A stretch of DNA of 64,000 nucleotides from Luteibaculum oceani (GTDB taxonomy: Bacteria > Bacteroidota > Bacteroidia > Flavobacteriales_D > Luteibaculaceae), in assembly GCF_007995015.1 (NCBI RefSeq), contig NZ_VORB01000001.1:310001-374000 (forward strand), given 5' to 3'. How positions within the stretch are numbered: position 1 is the stretch's first letter; every line of letters begins with the position of its first letter. The notes under the pieces were generated by a model. The model did no database searches. It was not told the DNA's origin and was given only the letters and a program-made list of their open reading frames with translations. The position numbers and the translations under genes were made by a program. Shown here piece after piece: positions 9,192-18,615 of the stretch.

Positions 9192-11267
9192 CTATTTTAT
9201 TATTACGGGAAGGGTTTTAGTTCCCGATTTTGTAATCACCGAAAAGTAATAAATTCCGTTGCTGATATCTCCAACAGAAAGTTCCCAATTCTTTGAGTCT
9301 TTCTGTTTAGCATTAACTGCTATTTTCTGTCCAATTTGGTTACTCAAAACCAGATATTCTATTTCTCGGTCCGTAGTAATTTGGAAAGAAGAGTTAGCTG
9401 AGGTTGGATTGGGGAACAAATCAACCTTAACCTCATCCAAGCCACTAATGCTCATTGCTTCAGTAACCTCTAGTCGATCTATAAATACATTATTTCCTCC
9501 CCTGTGGGTATATTTAAATCGTATTCTTACAGATTCACCAGCATATCCATCAAGCTCAACTTGTTTTTCTCTCCACTGTGCAACTGAAGTAGGTTCGAAA
9601 CTGTTTTCTCGAGGAGAAGCGGTTGCAAATTCGTCTCCTGCTATAGTCGTTAAGCTATCCCAGGTTAAACCGCAATCATTAGAAATAGAAACTTCTAAAA
9701 AGTCATTCTTTTGTTCGTTGTTTTTGTACACATGAGAATAGGCAAAACTCATATATGGGAAAACACCATCTGGAATTTGAATTAGCCCCGATGTCATAAT
9801 ATCCACATTATTAAAGGTGGTAACAAAATGGGTGTATAGGCCAGCGCACCGGTCATCTCTGTACCCCATACCTTCAACAATTTCCCAAAAAGAGTCGTCT
9901 CCTGGATTCTCTCTTGTAAAATAACCTTCAGGAGCCGGTTCGAATAAGAAAGGATTATAGAAATTTTCAATTGCAGGGAAATCCATTGCTCCTGGATCTG
10001 CAACTGTTACATAATCCTGCTTAGTTGTTACCAAGCTATCACCATTATCATCGTAAATAGTAAGGGTTACATCGTAAACCCCACTTTCGTTATATAAAAT
10101 GGTTGGATTTTTCTCTGTGCTAACACTTGGAATCCCTCCTGGGAACGTCCATTTCCACGCATCCACCCCAAACAAACTTTCATCTAAGAAGCTAACTTCT
10201 GAACCAGGACATATTTCTTCCGTCGCAGATTGAAGAGAAAATTCAGCCTTACATAAATAATCTGGGAAGCTATCTCTTGGATAATCTGTACCTGTTACAA
10301 CCGCGTTTGCCGCAGAGGTTAAATTACCTCTATCACCAATGTTCCCAGCAATAAAATTGAGCATTCTATCTTTTTGGCCATTGGTAAACATACGCGCCAA
10401 ACAACCTGTATAATCCATGTAATTATGAACATTATCTAGGGATCCACAGGTGACACGATTAGGGTTACAGCCAAAACCTCCTGTGGTTAACGGGGTGTCC
10501 TCCACCTCGTCATCAAATTCGCAATTACTAGCCATTCCCGGAGTATTGGTCGGCCCCCAGGTGTGACGCAATCCTAACCAATGCCCAACTTCGTGGGCCA
10601 TGGTAGACTGCCTTGTTCCTCCGCGCGAAGTTCCAATAGTACCTGTTAAATCACTTCTTACTACAATTCCATCGATATCGGGCCCCACCGTTCCGGGGAT
10701 GTAAGCATATCCTCCTGCACCGCTTCCAATATTCCTAACAACGTAGACATTTAGGTACTTTCTAGCGTCCCATTGGCGACCTTGTTTGACCTCATCGCCA
10801 GCACTGCTTGTTCTGCTATCTCTATATCTAATTATTCCAGTGGTGCACTCACCCTGAGGATCTTTTGTCGGCAATCTAAATTCTATACCAACATCCGCAA
10901 TTATCCCCTTAAAAGCTGGCGCTACTTCTGTGGTATCCCACATTTCGTTGTTGTATCTCAGGTTTAAGTTGGCTACCTCACTCTTTATTTGAGCATCGCT
11001 AATGTTTTCGCTACCCCCATCGTGGATGATATGAAATACAATAGGGACAACCAGATGATTGCTTTTGGCACCCGTTTTTTCATCTGAGGAAGCTTGAATT
11101 TTTTTGATTCGCTGTTCTAGCTGGCTTGCCTTTTCTGCCCATTCTGGATGGGTAGCATGGTAGGCTTCCGTCATTTCAACCGTTCCACAGTTAAAATGCT
11201 GTGCCTTTAAACCAGAAATTCCCGCCAAAAGGGCGAGAATTCCTATGTTGATTTTCTTCAAAATCAT
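9192..11267 (-). CDS. Secreted M43 metalloprotease with PKD and T9SS tail (copy 2)
   Basis: A 691-residue paralogue of its neighbours. It has a signal peptide (1-22, ending LKAQ), a pro-region and an M43 domain with the textbook metzincin zinc motif H225-E-V-G-H-W-L-G-L-R-H followed by TWG. Then come a PKD domain (about 355-425), a beta-sandwich domain (about 430-600) and a type A T9SS sorting tail (LFPNPTS... VIIK). Of the three copies it matches the consensus active site best. The gene lies 9 nt after copy 1 and 1 nt before copy 3. Zinc-dependent endoproteolysis outside the cell is the family-level expectation; the substrate is unknown. Confidence 0.91.
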   Translation of the reverse strand: MILKKINIGILALLAGISGLKAQHFNCGTVEMTEAYHATHPEWAEKASQLEQRIKKIQASSDEKTGAKSNHLVVPIVFHIIHDGGSENISDAQIKSEVANLNLRYNNEMWDTTEVAPAFKGIIADVGIEFRLPTKDPQGECTTGIIRYRDSRTSSAGDEVKQGRQWDARKYLNVYVVRNIGSGAGGYAYIPGTVGPDIDGIVVRSDLTGTIGTSRGGTRQSTMAHEVGHWLGLRHTWGPTNTPGMASNCEFDDEVEDTPLTTGGFGCNPNRVTCGSLDNVHNYMDYTGCLARMFTNGQKDRMLNFIAGNIGDRGNLTSAANAVVTGTDYPRDSFPDYLCKAEFSLQSATEEICPGSEVSFLDESLFGVDAWKWTFPGGIPSVSTEKNPTILYNESGVYDVTLTIYDDNGDSLVTTKQDYVTVADPGAMDFPAIENFYNPFLFEPAPEGYFTRENPGDDSFWEIVEGMGYRDDRCAGLYTHFVTTFNNVDIMTSGLIQIPDGVFPYMSFAYSHVYKNNEQKNDFLEVSISNDCGLTWDSLTTIAGDEFATASPRENSFEPTSVAQWREKQVELDGYAGESVRIRFKYTHRGGNNVFIDRLEVTEAMSISGLDEVKVDLFPNPTSANSSFQITTDREIEYLVLSNQIGQKIAVNAKQKDSKNWELSVGDISNGIYYFSVITKSGTKTLPVIIK

Positions 11268-11276
11268 ATTTCGTTA

Positions 11277-13355
11277 TTATTTAACCACAGTAACTTTCTT
11301 GATGGTTACTTCTCCATCTTTCATGGTCATTTTTACAAAGTAAATTCCTGCGTTAGCCTTGGCTCCAAGATCAACTCTCAAATCCTGACTGGTTGGGTTT
11401 ACGCTGTATATATTTTTTCCAACTGCATTCATAACAGTTACGTTCTCAACCTCAGCCCCATTACTCATAGAAATGGTAAAGTTACCTGTGTTAGGATTTG
11501 GATAAACGTTAACGCTATTTTCAGCATTAAGTTCGCCTACTGATGTAGTAGCCTCCGCGACTCTAATTTGGTCTAGGTAGGTATTATTACCACCATCGTG
11601 AACATAAGTAAATTTAAAACGGATAACCTTGTCTGCGTACTGAGTAAGATCTACTTCAGTAGTTTTCCACTCTGATTTATCCGAAGGAGTAAATTCTGTT
11701 GTTTGCTGATTCGGCGCCGTTTTCAAGCTGAATAACTTTAAAGTCTTAAGAGGCTTATAAGTCTCACCACAATCTTCAGAAACAGAGAATATCAATTGAT
11801 CCTGATCGGTATTTGTGCGCAAAGCATGAGCATAAGCAAAAGTTACTTTAGGTGCGTTTAAACCAGAGAGATTTACCACCCCACTAACCAGCTCATCGAT
11901 AGATTCGTTTGTGATATATCTACCTCTTAACTCAAGGCTAGTACCATCTTCGTATCCAGTTTCCTCGGTTAGCTGCCAGGTATATCCTTCATCAGCATTG
12001 TAAATTGAGAAAGCTCCTCCGTTTTCGATTGAGCTTGGGTCCCAAAACTCTTCTTCGAAAGGTAATTGGATGATTTGATCATTTAAAACGGTTACTGCAT
12101 CAGTAATAGTTACCGTTCTAGTTTCTTCACCTTTAGTTACAGTTAAGGTTACATCGAAAGTTCCCGCGTTGTTATACGTTATGCTTGGGTTTTGCTCTGT
12201 GCTGGTTGAAGGCTCTCCACCTGGGAATGACCACTCCCAAGAATCAACACCAAAAATAGACTTGTCTTTAAATTCAACCACAGTTTTAGGACAAACTACA
12301 GACTGACCATTAATGTCAAATCTTGCTTCACATAAGTAATCTCTTCCAACTTGTGGATCGTAATTTACACCTGTAGCCTCTAGGTTGTTAGCGCTCCAAA
12401 GATTGTTTCTTCCAGCCGTAGAGCTTTGTAATGCAGCATGCATTCTTGCCTTCTGGCCTTCAGTAAACATGTGAGAACAATATGAGTAATCCATGAAGTT
12501 CTGCACGTTATCTAGAGATCCACATGTAGATTGACTGGTGTTACAAGTTTGAGAACCAACTGTTCTAGGAGTATCCTCAATCCCGTCGTCTAAATCACAG
12601 TTACTTGCTGCTCCAGGAGTATTAGAGTTACCCCAAGTGTGAGGAAGGTTTAAGTAATGACCCAACTCATGAGCTAAGGTAAAGGCTCTTCCATATTGGC
12701 TCGTTCCGATGGTACCCGTGTAGTTATGTAATAACACAACTCCATCTCTTACAGCATTTCCATTAGCAGGATAGTATGAATAACCGGCTGCACCAGAAGC
12801 AATTTTAGGTACGATGTAAATGTTTACATATTTATTAGTTGGCCATTGTCTTCCAGACTTGTACTCTTGGTCTGTACCACCGTTAGAAAGCGTTTGCTCA
12901 TAGCGGTTAATCCCATCAGTACAGTTACCGTTAGGATCAACAGAAGCTAAACGGAACTCAATTTCAGCATCGGCAATAATTGGTTTAAAATCGTCGATTA
13001 CCTCGTTAAGAGTTGGTGTTTGCTTTGAGAAATTAAGATTGGTAATACGGACTGCATCGTGTATTTGTGCATCGCTAATATTTGGTGTCTCTTGTCCAGG
13101 TTCGTAGATAACGTGGAACACCACTGGAATAACGTATTTAGTAGCTTTTGTTTCAGCCTTGCCGTTCACCATCATTTTACGAGACTCCTTAATCATTCTT
13201 TCATTGTAGGCCTCGTACTCAGCTCTCATTTCAGGATGCTCCTGAAATAATTTTTCTTGCATGGTGTATTGGCTACAAAGCTCTACTTCTTGCGCCGAAG
13301 CAGAGTAACCAAGACCAGCCAGTAGGGCTAAGCATGATAAAGTAAATTTACGCAT
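11277..13355 (-). CDS. Secreted M43 metalloprotease with PKD and T9SS tail (copy 1)
   Basis: First gene of the trio, 692 residues from ATG 13355. That start gives a good signal peptide (MRKFTLSCLALLAG... ASAQ). A longer frame to 13472 adds 39 residues that do not look like a leader and would span the promoter, so I reject it. The M43 domain carries H229-E-L-G-H-Y-L-N-L-P-H, with Asn in place of the usual Gly. A PKD domain (about 365-440), a beta-sandwich domain and a type A T9SS tail (VYPNPN... VTVVK) follow. All three copies share the same domain order, which points to local duplication. Confidence 0.91.
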   Translation of the reverse strand: MRKFTLSCLALLAGLGYSASAQEVELCSQYTMQEKLFQEHPEMRAEYEAYNERMIKESRKMMVNGKAETKATKYVIPVVFHVIYEPGQETPNISDAQIHDAVRITNLNFSKQTPTLNEVIDDFKPIIADAEIEFRLASVDPNGNCTDGINRYEQTLSNGGTDQEYKSGRQWPTNKYVNIYIVPKIASGAAGYSYYPANGNAVRDGVVLLHNYTGTIGTSQYGRAFTLAHELGHYLNLPHTWGNSNTPGAASNCDLDDGIEDTPRTVGSQTCNTSQSTCGSLDNVQNFMDYSYCSHMFTEGQKARMHAALQSSTAGRNNLWSANNLEATGVNYDPQVGRDYLCEARFDINGQSVVCPKTVVEFKDKSIFGVDSWEWSFPGGEPSTSTEQNPSITYNNAGTFDVTLTVTKGEETRTVTITDAVTVLNDQIIQLPFEEEFWDPSSIENGGAFSIYNADEGYTWQLTEETGYEDGTSLELRGRYITNESIDELVSGVVNLSGLNAPKVTFAYAHALRTNTDQDQLIFSVSEDCGETYKPLKTLKLFSLKTAPNQQTTEFTPSDKSEWKTTEVDLTQYADKVIRFKFTYVHDGGNNTYLDQIRVAEATTSVGELNAENSVNVYPNPNTGNFTISMSNGAEVENVTVMNAVGKNIYSVNPTSQDLRVDLGAKANAGIYFVKMTMKDGEVTIKKVTVVK

Positions 13356-13390
13356 AGTAATAATAATTGGTTTATCTTCTAAAAGGGGTA

Positions 13391-13398
13391 CAAAGGTA
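13391..13398 (-). promoter_or_regulatory. -7 promoter element of the M43 protease operon
   Basis: On the minus strand this reads TACCTTTG, an exact match to TAnnTTTG. It lies 36 nt from the ATG at 13355, allowing a leader of roughly 30 nt. No convincing -33 TTTG is visible at the right distance. Confidence 0.5.
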
Positions 13399-13517
13399 CC
13401 CAATGCATATCCATTTACGATAATTCTTGGATGAACGGTTACCAAATTGTTAAGCAAATATTGTAAACACAAAATGCTATTTTACAGGATTTTAGCCTTT
13501 TAGGATTACAAGTGGGA

Positions 13518-14225
13518 TTAGAGTAAAACCGCCCTAATAATTTCTAGTGATTTCAAATTTTGAAAACCAGGCTGATGGTAGGATAGATAATCCAACATTA
13601 AATTTAGTGTCATCCAGCGCTCATTTCCATTTTTTAGCGCTCTTTCTGAACTTTCTCTTGCTAATATTTTCCAATAACCCCAAGACCCTTCCTTTTGTCC
13701 AGGCTGGTATTTTACTCCGCCAATAAAACAACCATTGGCAAAATCGAGCACATCTCCCTCAGAAAATGAATGCCAGTCGGGTTGTAATCCCAAAACGCTT
13801 ATAACCGAATTACAGAAATTAATCGGGAACTCTACTAAATCTGTCGACAGAGTTAATTGCTCCATCGCCCAAGCCCCTATTTTAAACACCTCCGATCCCT
13901 CTGGGTGTTGACTTGCAAAACGCAACAACATTTCGGCAGCAAATTGGCGAAAGCACATAACCTCGGGACGACGGTCCATATTTATCTGGGCATATAAATC
14001 GCTGTAGCTTTTTAAAAGATGCAGACTGCCTTTTTTTGCAGGATAATATTCTATTTCCACCAAAGAAAGCGGGCGAGAAATGGACACAGGTTGTATGCGT
14101 TTACTTTTTTTAATCCCCTTAGCCATTAGCCCCAGAGAATCGCCATGTTCCCCTACTAGATTTACTATAAGCGAGCTTTCAGAGTGATTTATAGAACGAA
14201 GAACAATGGCTTTTTGCTTTTTCAT
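13518..14225 (-). CDS. recO: DNA repair protein RecO
   Basis: A 235-residue RecO. It has an N-terminal OB-fold (about 1-80, with KAIVLRSINHSESS and the GLMAKGIKKSK block) followed by a helical domain. The four zinc-binding cysteines of some RecO proteins are not evident, as is common in Bacteroidota. RecO works with RecR to load RecA on SSB-coated single strands in gap repair. Its start codon overlaps the stop of the PorZ-like gene by 1 nt (TAATG), so the two are cotranscribed, a pairing often seen in this phylum. Confidence 0.9.
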   Translation of the reverse strand: MKKQKAIVLRSINHSESSLIVNLVGEHGDSLGLMAKGIKKSKRIQPVSISRPLSLVEIEYYPAKKGSLHLLKSYSDLYAQINMDRRPEVMCFRQFAAEMLLRFASQHPEGSEVFKIGAWAMEQLTLSTDLVEFPINFCNSVISVLGLQPDWHSFSEGDVLDFANGCFIGGVKYQPGQKEGSWGYWKILARESSERALKNGNERWMTLNLMLDYLSYHQPGFQNLKSLEIIRAVLL

Positions 14226-16543
14226 TAGTTGCGAACCACTAATACGCGACCCAATTCTTTTTGTTCCCCAAAAATATCTGAACCCATAATTAGGTATACC
14301 CCAGTACCTACTCTAACTCCATCGTTGTTGTTTAAATCCCAGGTTGCTCTCGCTCCATTACTTAGGAGATTGCGAATCAATCGTCCATCGGTACTGGTAA
14401 TTTTAACTTTTGAATCCTGAGCAAAACCATCTATGGTAAGCAAGCCATTGTAATCAGGTCTTACTGGGTTTGGATATACGGTAAGCCCATCCACCTCAAA
14501 TTTAGGCTGAGCAGCATCCGTTTTAAGCGACTGAATACCCTCGGAGGTAGAAATAAATAACTCCCCAGAATTAGGTAAAAATTCTAGATCTATAATTTCA
14601 TTAGAGATCAAAGGGCTATTACTTGTCGTAAAATGCGCAATCTGTTCTGTAACGTCAGCCGAAAAGAGAAAAACGCCAGAAGCCTGCGTTCCAAACCACT
14701 TTCTATTACCCCCATCTATTTCAACAGCATTTATTTGCTCTGTTTCCAAAACGATTTGAACGTTTCCATCTTGCTCAATAAAAATTTGTTGAGCCCTTGG
14801 GTTGTCCTCCTCAAATATGAAATCTGGATTGTAAAACACCGCCGGACCTTTAGCGGTTCCAACCCAAATGTCGCCATCCCAATCCTCGGCAACATCATAA
14901 ACCAAGTTTGATGGAAGATTTCCATTGTTTTCCGAAGTTCCTAAAAGACGCCCCCTATTGTCCGCCTCATCCTCTAAATTTCCAGCATCAAATGCATAGA
15001 TTCCTCTTCCTGCATTAGTAATCCAAATTTGACCAGCTGAGGTTAAAGTGAAATTAGTTACCGCGTTTGTAGACCTATTCCCATAGCCAGGAAGGTTTAG
15101 CCTCAACCAATTTCCATCGGGCTTTAGCACTTTCAGAAGTTCGTTGGTATAACTATTCCCCACCCATAAATTACCATCGATGTCCATTTCTAAAAACCCC
15201 GTATTTACCTGGGTAGCAAACTCCAAACGTACTTCTAGTGGGGAGTTATCTTTAAAATAAAGCTGATTCAAGACTCCATTTTTGAATTCTAATAAACCAT
15301 CACCCCATGATGCAGCATAAAAATTTTCAGCATCCTTACCAACCACCTGAATGATGTCGAAAATGGTATCGTTAATTGCTTCTGTGGTGTAATGGTAATT
15401 GTTCCAAACACCCTTAGTGTAAGTGTACAAGCCCCCATTGTTAAAGTTATTACTGTAATTGGGAGTTATTCCACCACTTCCCACAAATAGTTGATCTCGC
15501 TGGTTGCTTTTTAAGCGAAAACCAACATTAGATCGAGGTCCATTGGCTACCAATGCCTCCGTAGAACCAGATTCTGGAATTTTTATAATACCACTGTTTG
15601 TAGAACCCGCCCAAACCGTGCCATTTTTAATTATCGCCTGATTGAAAAAGTTAGGGATTTCGCTAGGAGGGAAAATCTTCCTCTTCAAATTAAGGTTGCC
15701 ATCTAAATGCCACATTTCGTATCTCCATTGGAGCAACAATTCGTTGTCTCCTGCATCTAATTCAAAAACGAAATCAAAAATATTATCGATTATAGTTTCC
15801 CAGTTTTTACCATCTGCCATTTTCCAAAATCCACCTACCTGGCCAAGCTCCGCACCGGCAACTAATACGCCATTAAAAGGGGTAATAGACTTTACATTGG
15901 CATCCCCTATCGGTAAATCGGGCAATTTTTGCCATTTATTAAAGTCGGCAAGAATTAGTGGGTTATTAAGAGGCGCCTTGAAAATTCCCGCATTAGTGGC
16001 TGCAAACAAACTGTCTTTAAACAACTGAACCTCGTTTACGGCAAGACTTAATTCGTCCGTTTGAAAAAAGAAGGAATCTAGGCTAAGGCCGCGAATAATA
16101 TCCAGCTTCAATATTCCAAAATCGGTGGCGAAGTAGGCGATACTGCCTTCTACAACGGTAATTTTATTAATGCGCTTACTTCCAATTATTGACTTGTTTA
16201 CGATGTCTGGCACATTAATAATTTCATTTTTGCGAATGAGGTCGATATTTCCATTCTCATAGCCCACAATTAAAGTGCTACTTGCTCCATCGTAACTGAG
16301 GGTTGAAATTTTGGAATCGGATAAACCTTCCACTTTTCCAATGGTGCTTATGCTATTATCCGACAGATTATACGTTACAATTCCAACTTGCGCAGCACCG
16401 TAAATTTTATTCTCTGCAATTGCTACTGAATTTATGTTGTAAAAAGAGAAATGGTCTTTCCAAGACCCCACGCGCAACTGCGATTGTCCCATGATGGATA
16501 AACCACTAATGAAGAAAATTAGACCGGCTATATATTTTGTCAT
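14225..16543 (-). CDS. porZ: PorZ-like double beta-propeller protein of the T9SS
   Basis: About 772 residues from ATG 16543, which gives a normal signal peptide (MTKYIAGLIFF... MGQ). The frame runs upstream to 16651 but that extension looks non-coding. The mature protein opens with WKDHFSFYNINSVA and many short blade repeats of the form 'YVG...G-I/V', as in two-component-regulator-type propellers. It ends in a beta-sandwich resembling a T9SS tail (VYPNPVRPDYNG... VLVVRN). P. gingivalis PorZ has the same length and plan and helps deliver anionic LPS to the sortase complex. The recO neighbour and length support PorZ; a generic propeller protein is the alternative. Confidence 0.72.
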   Translation of the reverse strand: MTKYIAGLIFFISGLSIMGQSQLRVGSWKDHFSFYNINSVAIAENKIYGAAQVGIVTYNLSDNSISTIGKVEGLSDSKISTLSYDGASSTLIVGYENGNIDLIRKNEIINVPDIVNKSIIGSKRINKITVVEGSIAYFATDFGILKLDIIRGLSLDSFFFQTDELSLAVNEVQLFKDSLFAATNAGIFKAPLNNPLILADFNKWQKLPDLPIGDANVKSITPFNGVLVAGAELGQVGGFWKMADGKNWETIIDNIFDFVFELDAGDNELLLQWRYEMWHLDGNLNLKRKIFPPSEIPNFFNQAIIKNGTVWAGSTNSGIIKIPESGSTEALVANGPRSNVGFRLKSNQRDQLFVGSGGITPNYSNNFNNGGLYTYTKGVWNNYHYTTEAINDTIFDIIQVVGKDAENFYAASWGDGLLEFKNGVLNQLYFKDNSPLEVRLEFATQVNTGFLEMDIDGNLWVGNSYTNELLKVLKPDGNWLRLNLPGYGNRSTNAVTNFTLTSAGQIWITNAGRGIYAFDAGNLEDEADNRGRLLGTSENNGNLPSNLVYDVAEDWDGDIWVGTAKGPAVFYNPDFIFEEDNPRAQQIFIEQDGNVQIVLETEQINAVEIDGGNRKWFGTQASGVFLFSADVTEQIAHFTTSNSPLISNEIIDLEFLPNSGELFISTSEGIQSLKTDAAQPKFEVDGLTVYPNPVRPDYNGLLTIDGFAQDSKVKITSTDGRLIRNLLSNGARATWDLNNNDGVRVGTGVYLIMGSDIFGEQKELGRVLVVRN

Positions 16544-16569
16544 TCGGAAAGTCTTGAATTGTGGAACGT

Positions 16570-16577
16570 CAAACTTA
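16570..16577 (-). promoter_or_regulatory. -7 promoter element of porZ-recO
   Basis: Minus strand TAAGTTTG matches TAnnTTTG and sits 27 nt from the PorZ ATG. No clear -33 box. The rest of the divergent spacer (to 16829) is AT-rich, and I see no further feature in it. Confidence 0.45.
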
Positions 16578-16829
16578 CTACAATAGTGCCGAACTAGATA
16601 AAAGGGAAAGGAATCCAAAATAGAAAAACCAAACCCCCTTGTAAACTCCAATTTCTCAACGTGAACTGTCTGGCTAATTAAAAATCAAAACAAATAGAGG
16701 AGATTTGATTAATTATTTAGCCATCATCCAATTTTATAAAAAGGTTTTTGGCTTCATTTAATTTTTATTCAGAAGGGTATTTCACTTTCGAATTGCGTAG
16801 ATTAATCCCACAAACCTTACACTTTAACT

Positions 16830-18035
16830 ATGAAAAAGCACCTTTTATGGATTAGCTCCCTTGCACTAATCTCGTATCAATGCCAGAAGGCTGATTTAAT
16901 TCAAGACATCACAACCCATAGCCCAGAAGCTCACATACTTAGCTCGGAAAATTCAGTTGAAGGTAAATACGTCATTAAGCTAAGAGATCAGTATAAATCC
17001 ACTTTAAAAATCAATGCTATTGAGAATATTGGGGGCAAGGATTTAGTAAAAAAGGCGGTGTCTAAGATATTTTCGGAGTTGGAAATAGGCCAACCTGAAA
17101 TATCGCATTATTACAGCAATGTATACCCTGGTTTTTCGGCTGCTCTAAGTGAGAACGTAGCAAACCAATTATTGCAACACCCTGCCGTTGAAATCATAAG
17201 CCAAGACGAAATCATAAGTCTAAATGATATCGACGAGGGAGGTTCTGCACCAAGAAAAGCACAAAACACACCCTGGGGAGTACAACGTACTGGAAAAGCG
17301 GATGGCTCGGGTAAAACGGTTTGGATTTTAGACACAGGTGTAGATTTGGACCATCCCGATTTAACAGTGGACCAAATTAGAAGTCAGTCTTTTTCAACTA
17401 CCGATGGTACACTTTTGAGCAACGGCGGCGATGATAACCATGGCCATGGGACCCATGTTGCTGGAACTGTTGCCGCCCTTGACAACAACTTTGGAGTTGT
17501 AGGAGTGGCTTACGGAGCCACAGTTGTTTCTGTAAAAGTTTTAGGTGGAAACGGATCGGGACTTTTATCGGATGTAATCGCGGGTATAGACTACACCGCA
17601 GGATTATCGCTACCGGGAGATGTTGCAAATATGAGTTTGTCTGGAGGAGCCAATAGCCTATTAGACTGGGCGGTGCAGTCTGCATCACTTACTGGAACTT
17701 GGTATGTAATGGCGGCCGGAAACAGCAGAAGACATGCCAACTTACATTCGCCAGCAAGAGCCAACGGCCCTTTCCTTATTACTGTTTCAGCCTCTAGGTC
17801 AGGAGATTATTGGGCAGGATTCTCCAATTATGGTAATCCCCCTGTAGATTTCGCAGCACCCGGACAAAGTGTGTACTCAACATATAAAAACAAAGGATAT
17901 AGAACGATGAGTGGAACCTCTATGGCGGCACCTCATGTAGCTGGGATTGTATTAATTAAAAATGGATTACCCAGCAGCAGTAGCAATGTACAAGGAGATC
18001 CAGACGGAAATCCAGACCCTATTGCCGAGATATAG
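16830..18035 (+). CDS. S8 family subtilisin-like serine peptidase
   Basis: A 401-residue exported subtilase. A hydrophobic leader with Cys18 (SYQC, not a canonical lipobox) is followed by an I9-type inhibitor propeptide (about 45-130) and the peptidase domain (about 145-385). The catalytic set is complete: D168 (ILDTGVDLDHPDL), H206 (HGHGTHVAG), oxyanion N298 (AAGNS) and S364 (GTSMAAPH). The closest family flavour is proteinase K-like. Unlike the M43 proteases in this window it has no T9SS tail; the C-terminus is a short Ser/Asp/Pro-rich segment. It may be a surface lipoprotein or periplasmic. Monocistronic, with a strong hairpin after it. Confidence 0.92.
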   Translation: MKKHLLWISSLALISYQCQKADLIQDITTHSPEAHILSSENSVEGKYVIKLRDQYKSTLKINAIENIGGKDLVKKAVSKIFSELEIGQPEISHYYSNVYPGFSAALSENVANQLLQHPAVEIISQDEIISLNDIDEGGSAPRKAQNTPWGVQRTGKADGSGKTVWILDTGVDLDHPDLTVDQIRSQSFSTTDGTLLSNGGDDNHGHGTHVAGTVAALDNNFGVVGVAYGATVVSVKVLGGNGSGLLSDVIAGIDYTAGLSLPGDVANMSLSGGANSLLDWAVQSASLTGTWYVMAAGNSRRHANLHSPARANGPFLITVSASRSGDYWAGFSNYGNPPVDFAAPGQSVYSTYKNKGYRTMSGTSMAAPHVAGIVLIKNGLPSSSSNVQGDPDGNPDPIAEI

Positions 18036-18046
18036 ATATTTAAAAC

Positions 18047-18076
18047 CATCTGACGAAGCAAGCGCTTCGTCGGATG
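18047..18076 (+). terminator. Strong hairpin after the subtilase gene
   Basis: CATCTGACGAAGC, loop AAGC, GCTTCGTCGGATG: 13-bp arms with one G-T wobble, with AAA before and TTT after. It starts 12 nt past the subtilase stop. The T-run is short, so it could also be a mobile palindromic (REP-like) unit. Confidence 0.6.
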
Positions 18077-18154
18077 ATTTCGCTCCTTCGTAAAACGCAA
18101 TCAACCGTTAGGCCTCTCTTTCGGAAATTTAGGGTATTCAATAAAATAAGTGTC

Positions 18155-18514
18155 ATGCAATCGGAATTCGGCAATATTAAAGGACAGACCAGAGAATTAG
18201 ACAGCGAGGAGTTTTTTACTCTGTACAAAGCCTTAGATAAAAAAATTCTAATTGATGTACGGACTAACAAGGAGTTTCTGAAACATCATATCCATGGCGC
18301 CAAAAATCTTGATATAACCCAAGAGTTTTTTGGAACTGTAAGCAACAATCTGGATCCAGATACTAGGGTATTTATGTATTGTGAGACTGGTGCAAGGGCT
18401 ACTGCTGGAGCTAAATTACTTGCCAGTTTGGGGCTTACCGTGTTCGTGCTTAACAAGGGAATTAAGGGGATAAATAGCAGTATAATTGAGCACGGATTAA
18501 TTTCCATGAATTAG
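18155..18514 (+). CDS. Single-domain rhodanese-like sulfurtransferase
   Basis: A 119-residue rhodanese domain. I chose ATG 18155 because the protein then begins just before the domain; the upstream frame to 18074 runs through the hairpin and is basic and unstructured. The fold is complete: LIDVRTNKEFLKHHIHGAKNLD is the typical CH2A/CH2B-like region (split here for length), and the active loop is C76-E-T-G-A-R, the CxxGxR pattern of cysteine sulfurtransferases such as GlpE/PspE. It moves sulfane sulfur via a persulfide, and the physiological acceptor is unknown. No leader, so cytoplasmic. Confidence 0.85.
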   Translation: MQSEFGNIKGQTRELDSEEFFTLYKALDKKILIDVRTNKEFLKHHIHGAKNLDITQEFFGTVSNNLDPDTRVFMYCETGARATAGAKLLASLGLTVFVLNKGIKGINSSIIEHGLISMN

Positions 18515-18560
18515 GCAAAATTATTTTAACAAGAGATTGTTGTAAATACCATTTGGTAAG

Positions 18561-18592
18561 TTGGAAAACACAGGGATGAAAGTCTATTTTTG
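18561..18592 (+). promoter_or_regulatory. Bacteroidota-type promoter
   Basis: TTGG 18561-18564, 20-nt spacer, TATTTTTG 18585-18592. Both boxes and the spacing fit the TTTG / TAnnTTTG consensus. The start point would be near 18598, with an 18-nt leader for the gene at 18616. Confidence 0.65.
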
Positions 18593-18615
18593 AGGCTGTA
18601 AAACTTACCGTCAAC

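Noticed and set aside
7368-13250. Several plus-strand open frames opposite the M43 protease genes
   Set aside because: They are antisense shadows of proteins with complete domains, signal peptides and active sites on the minus strand, and lack recognisable family features.
13356-13472. 39-residue N-terminal extension of the first M43 protease
   Set aside because: It crosses the promoter and precedes a perfect signal peptide beginning at 13355.
16544-16651. 36-residue N-terminal extension of the PorZ-like protein
   Set aside because: The extension contains the TAAGTTTG promoter box and precedes an ordinary signal peptide.
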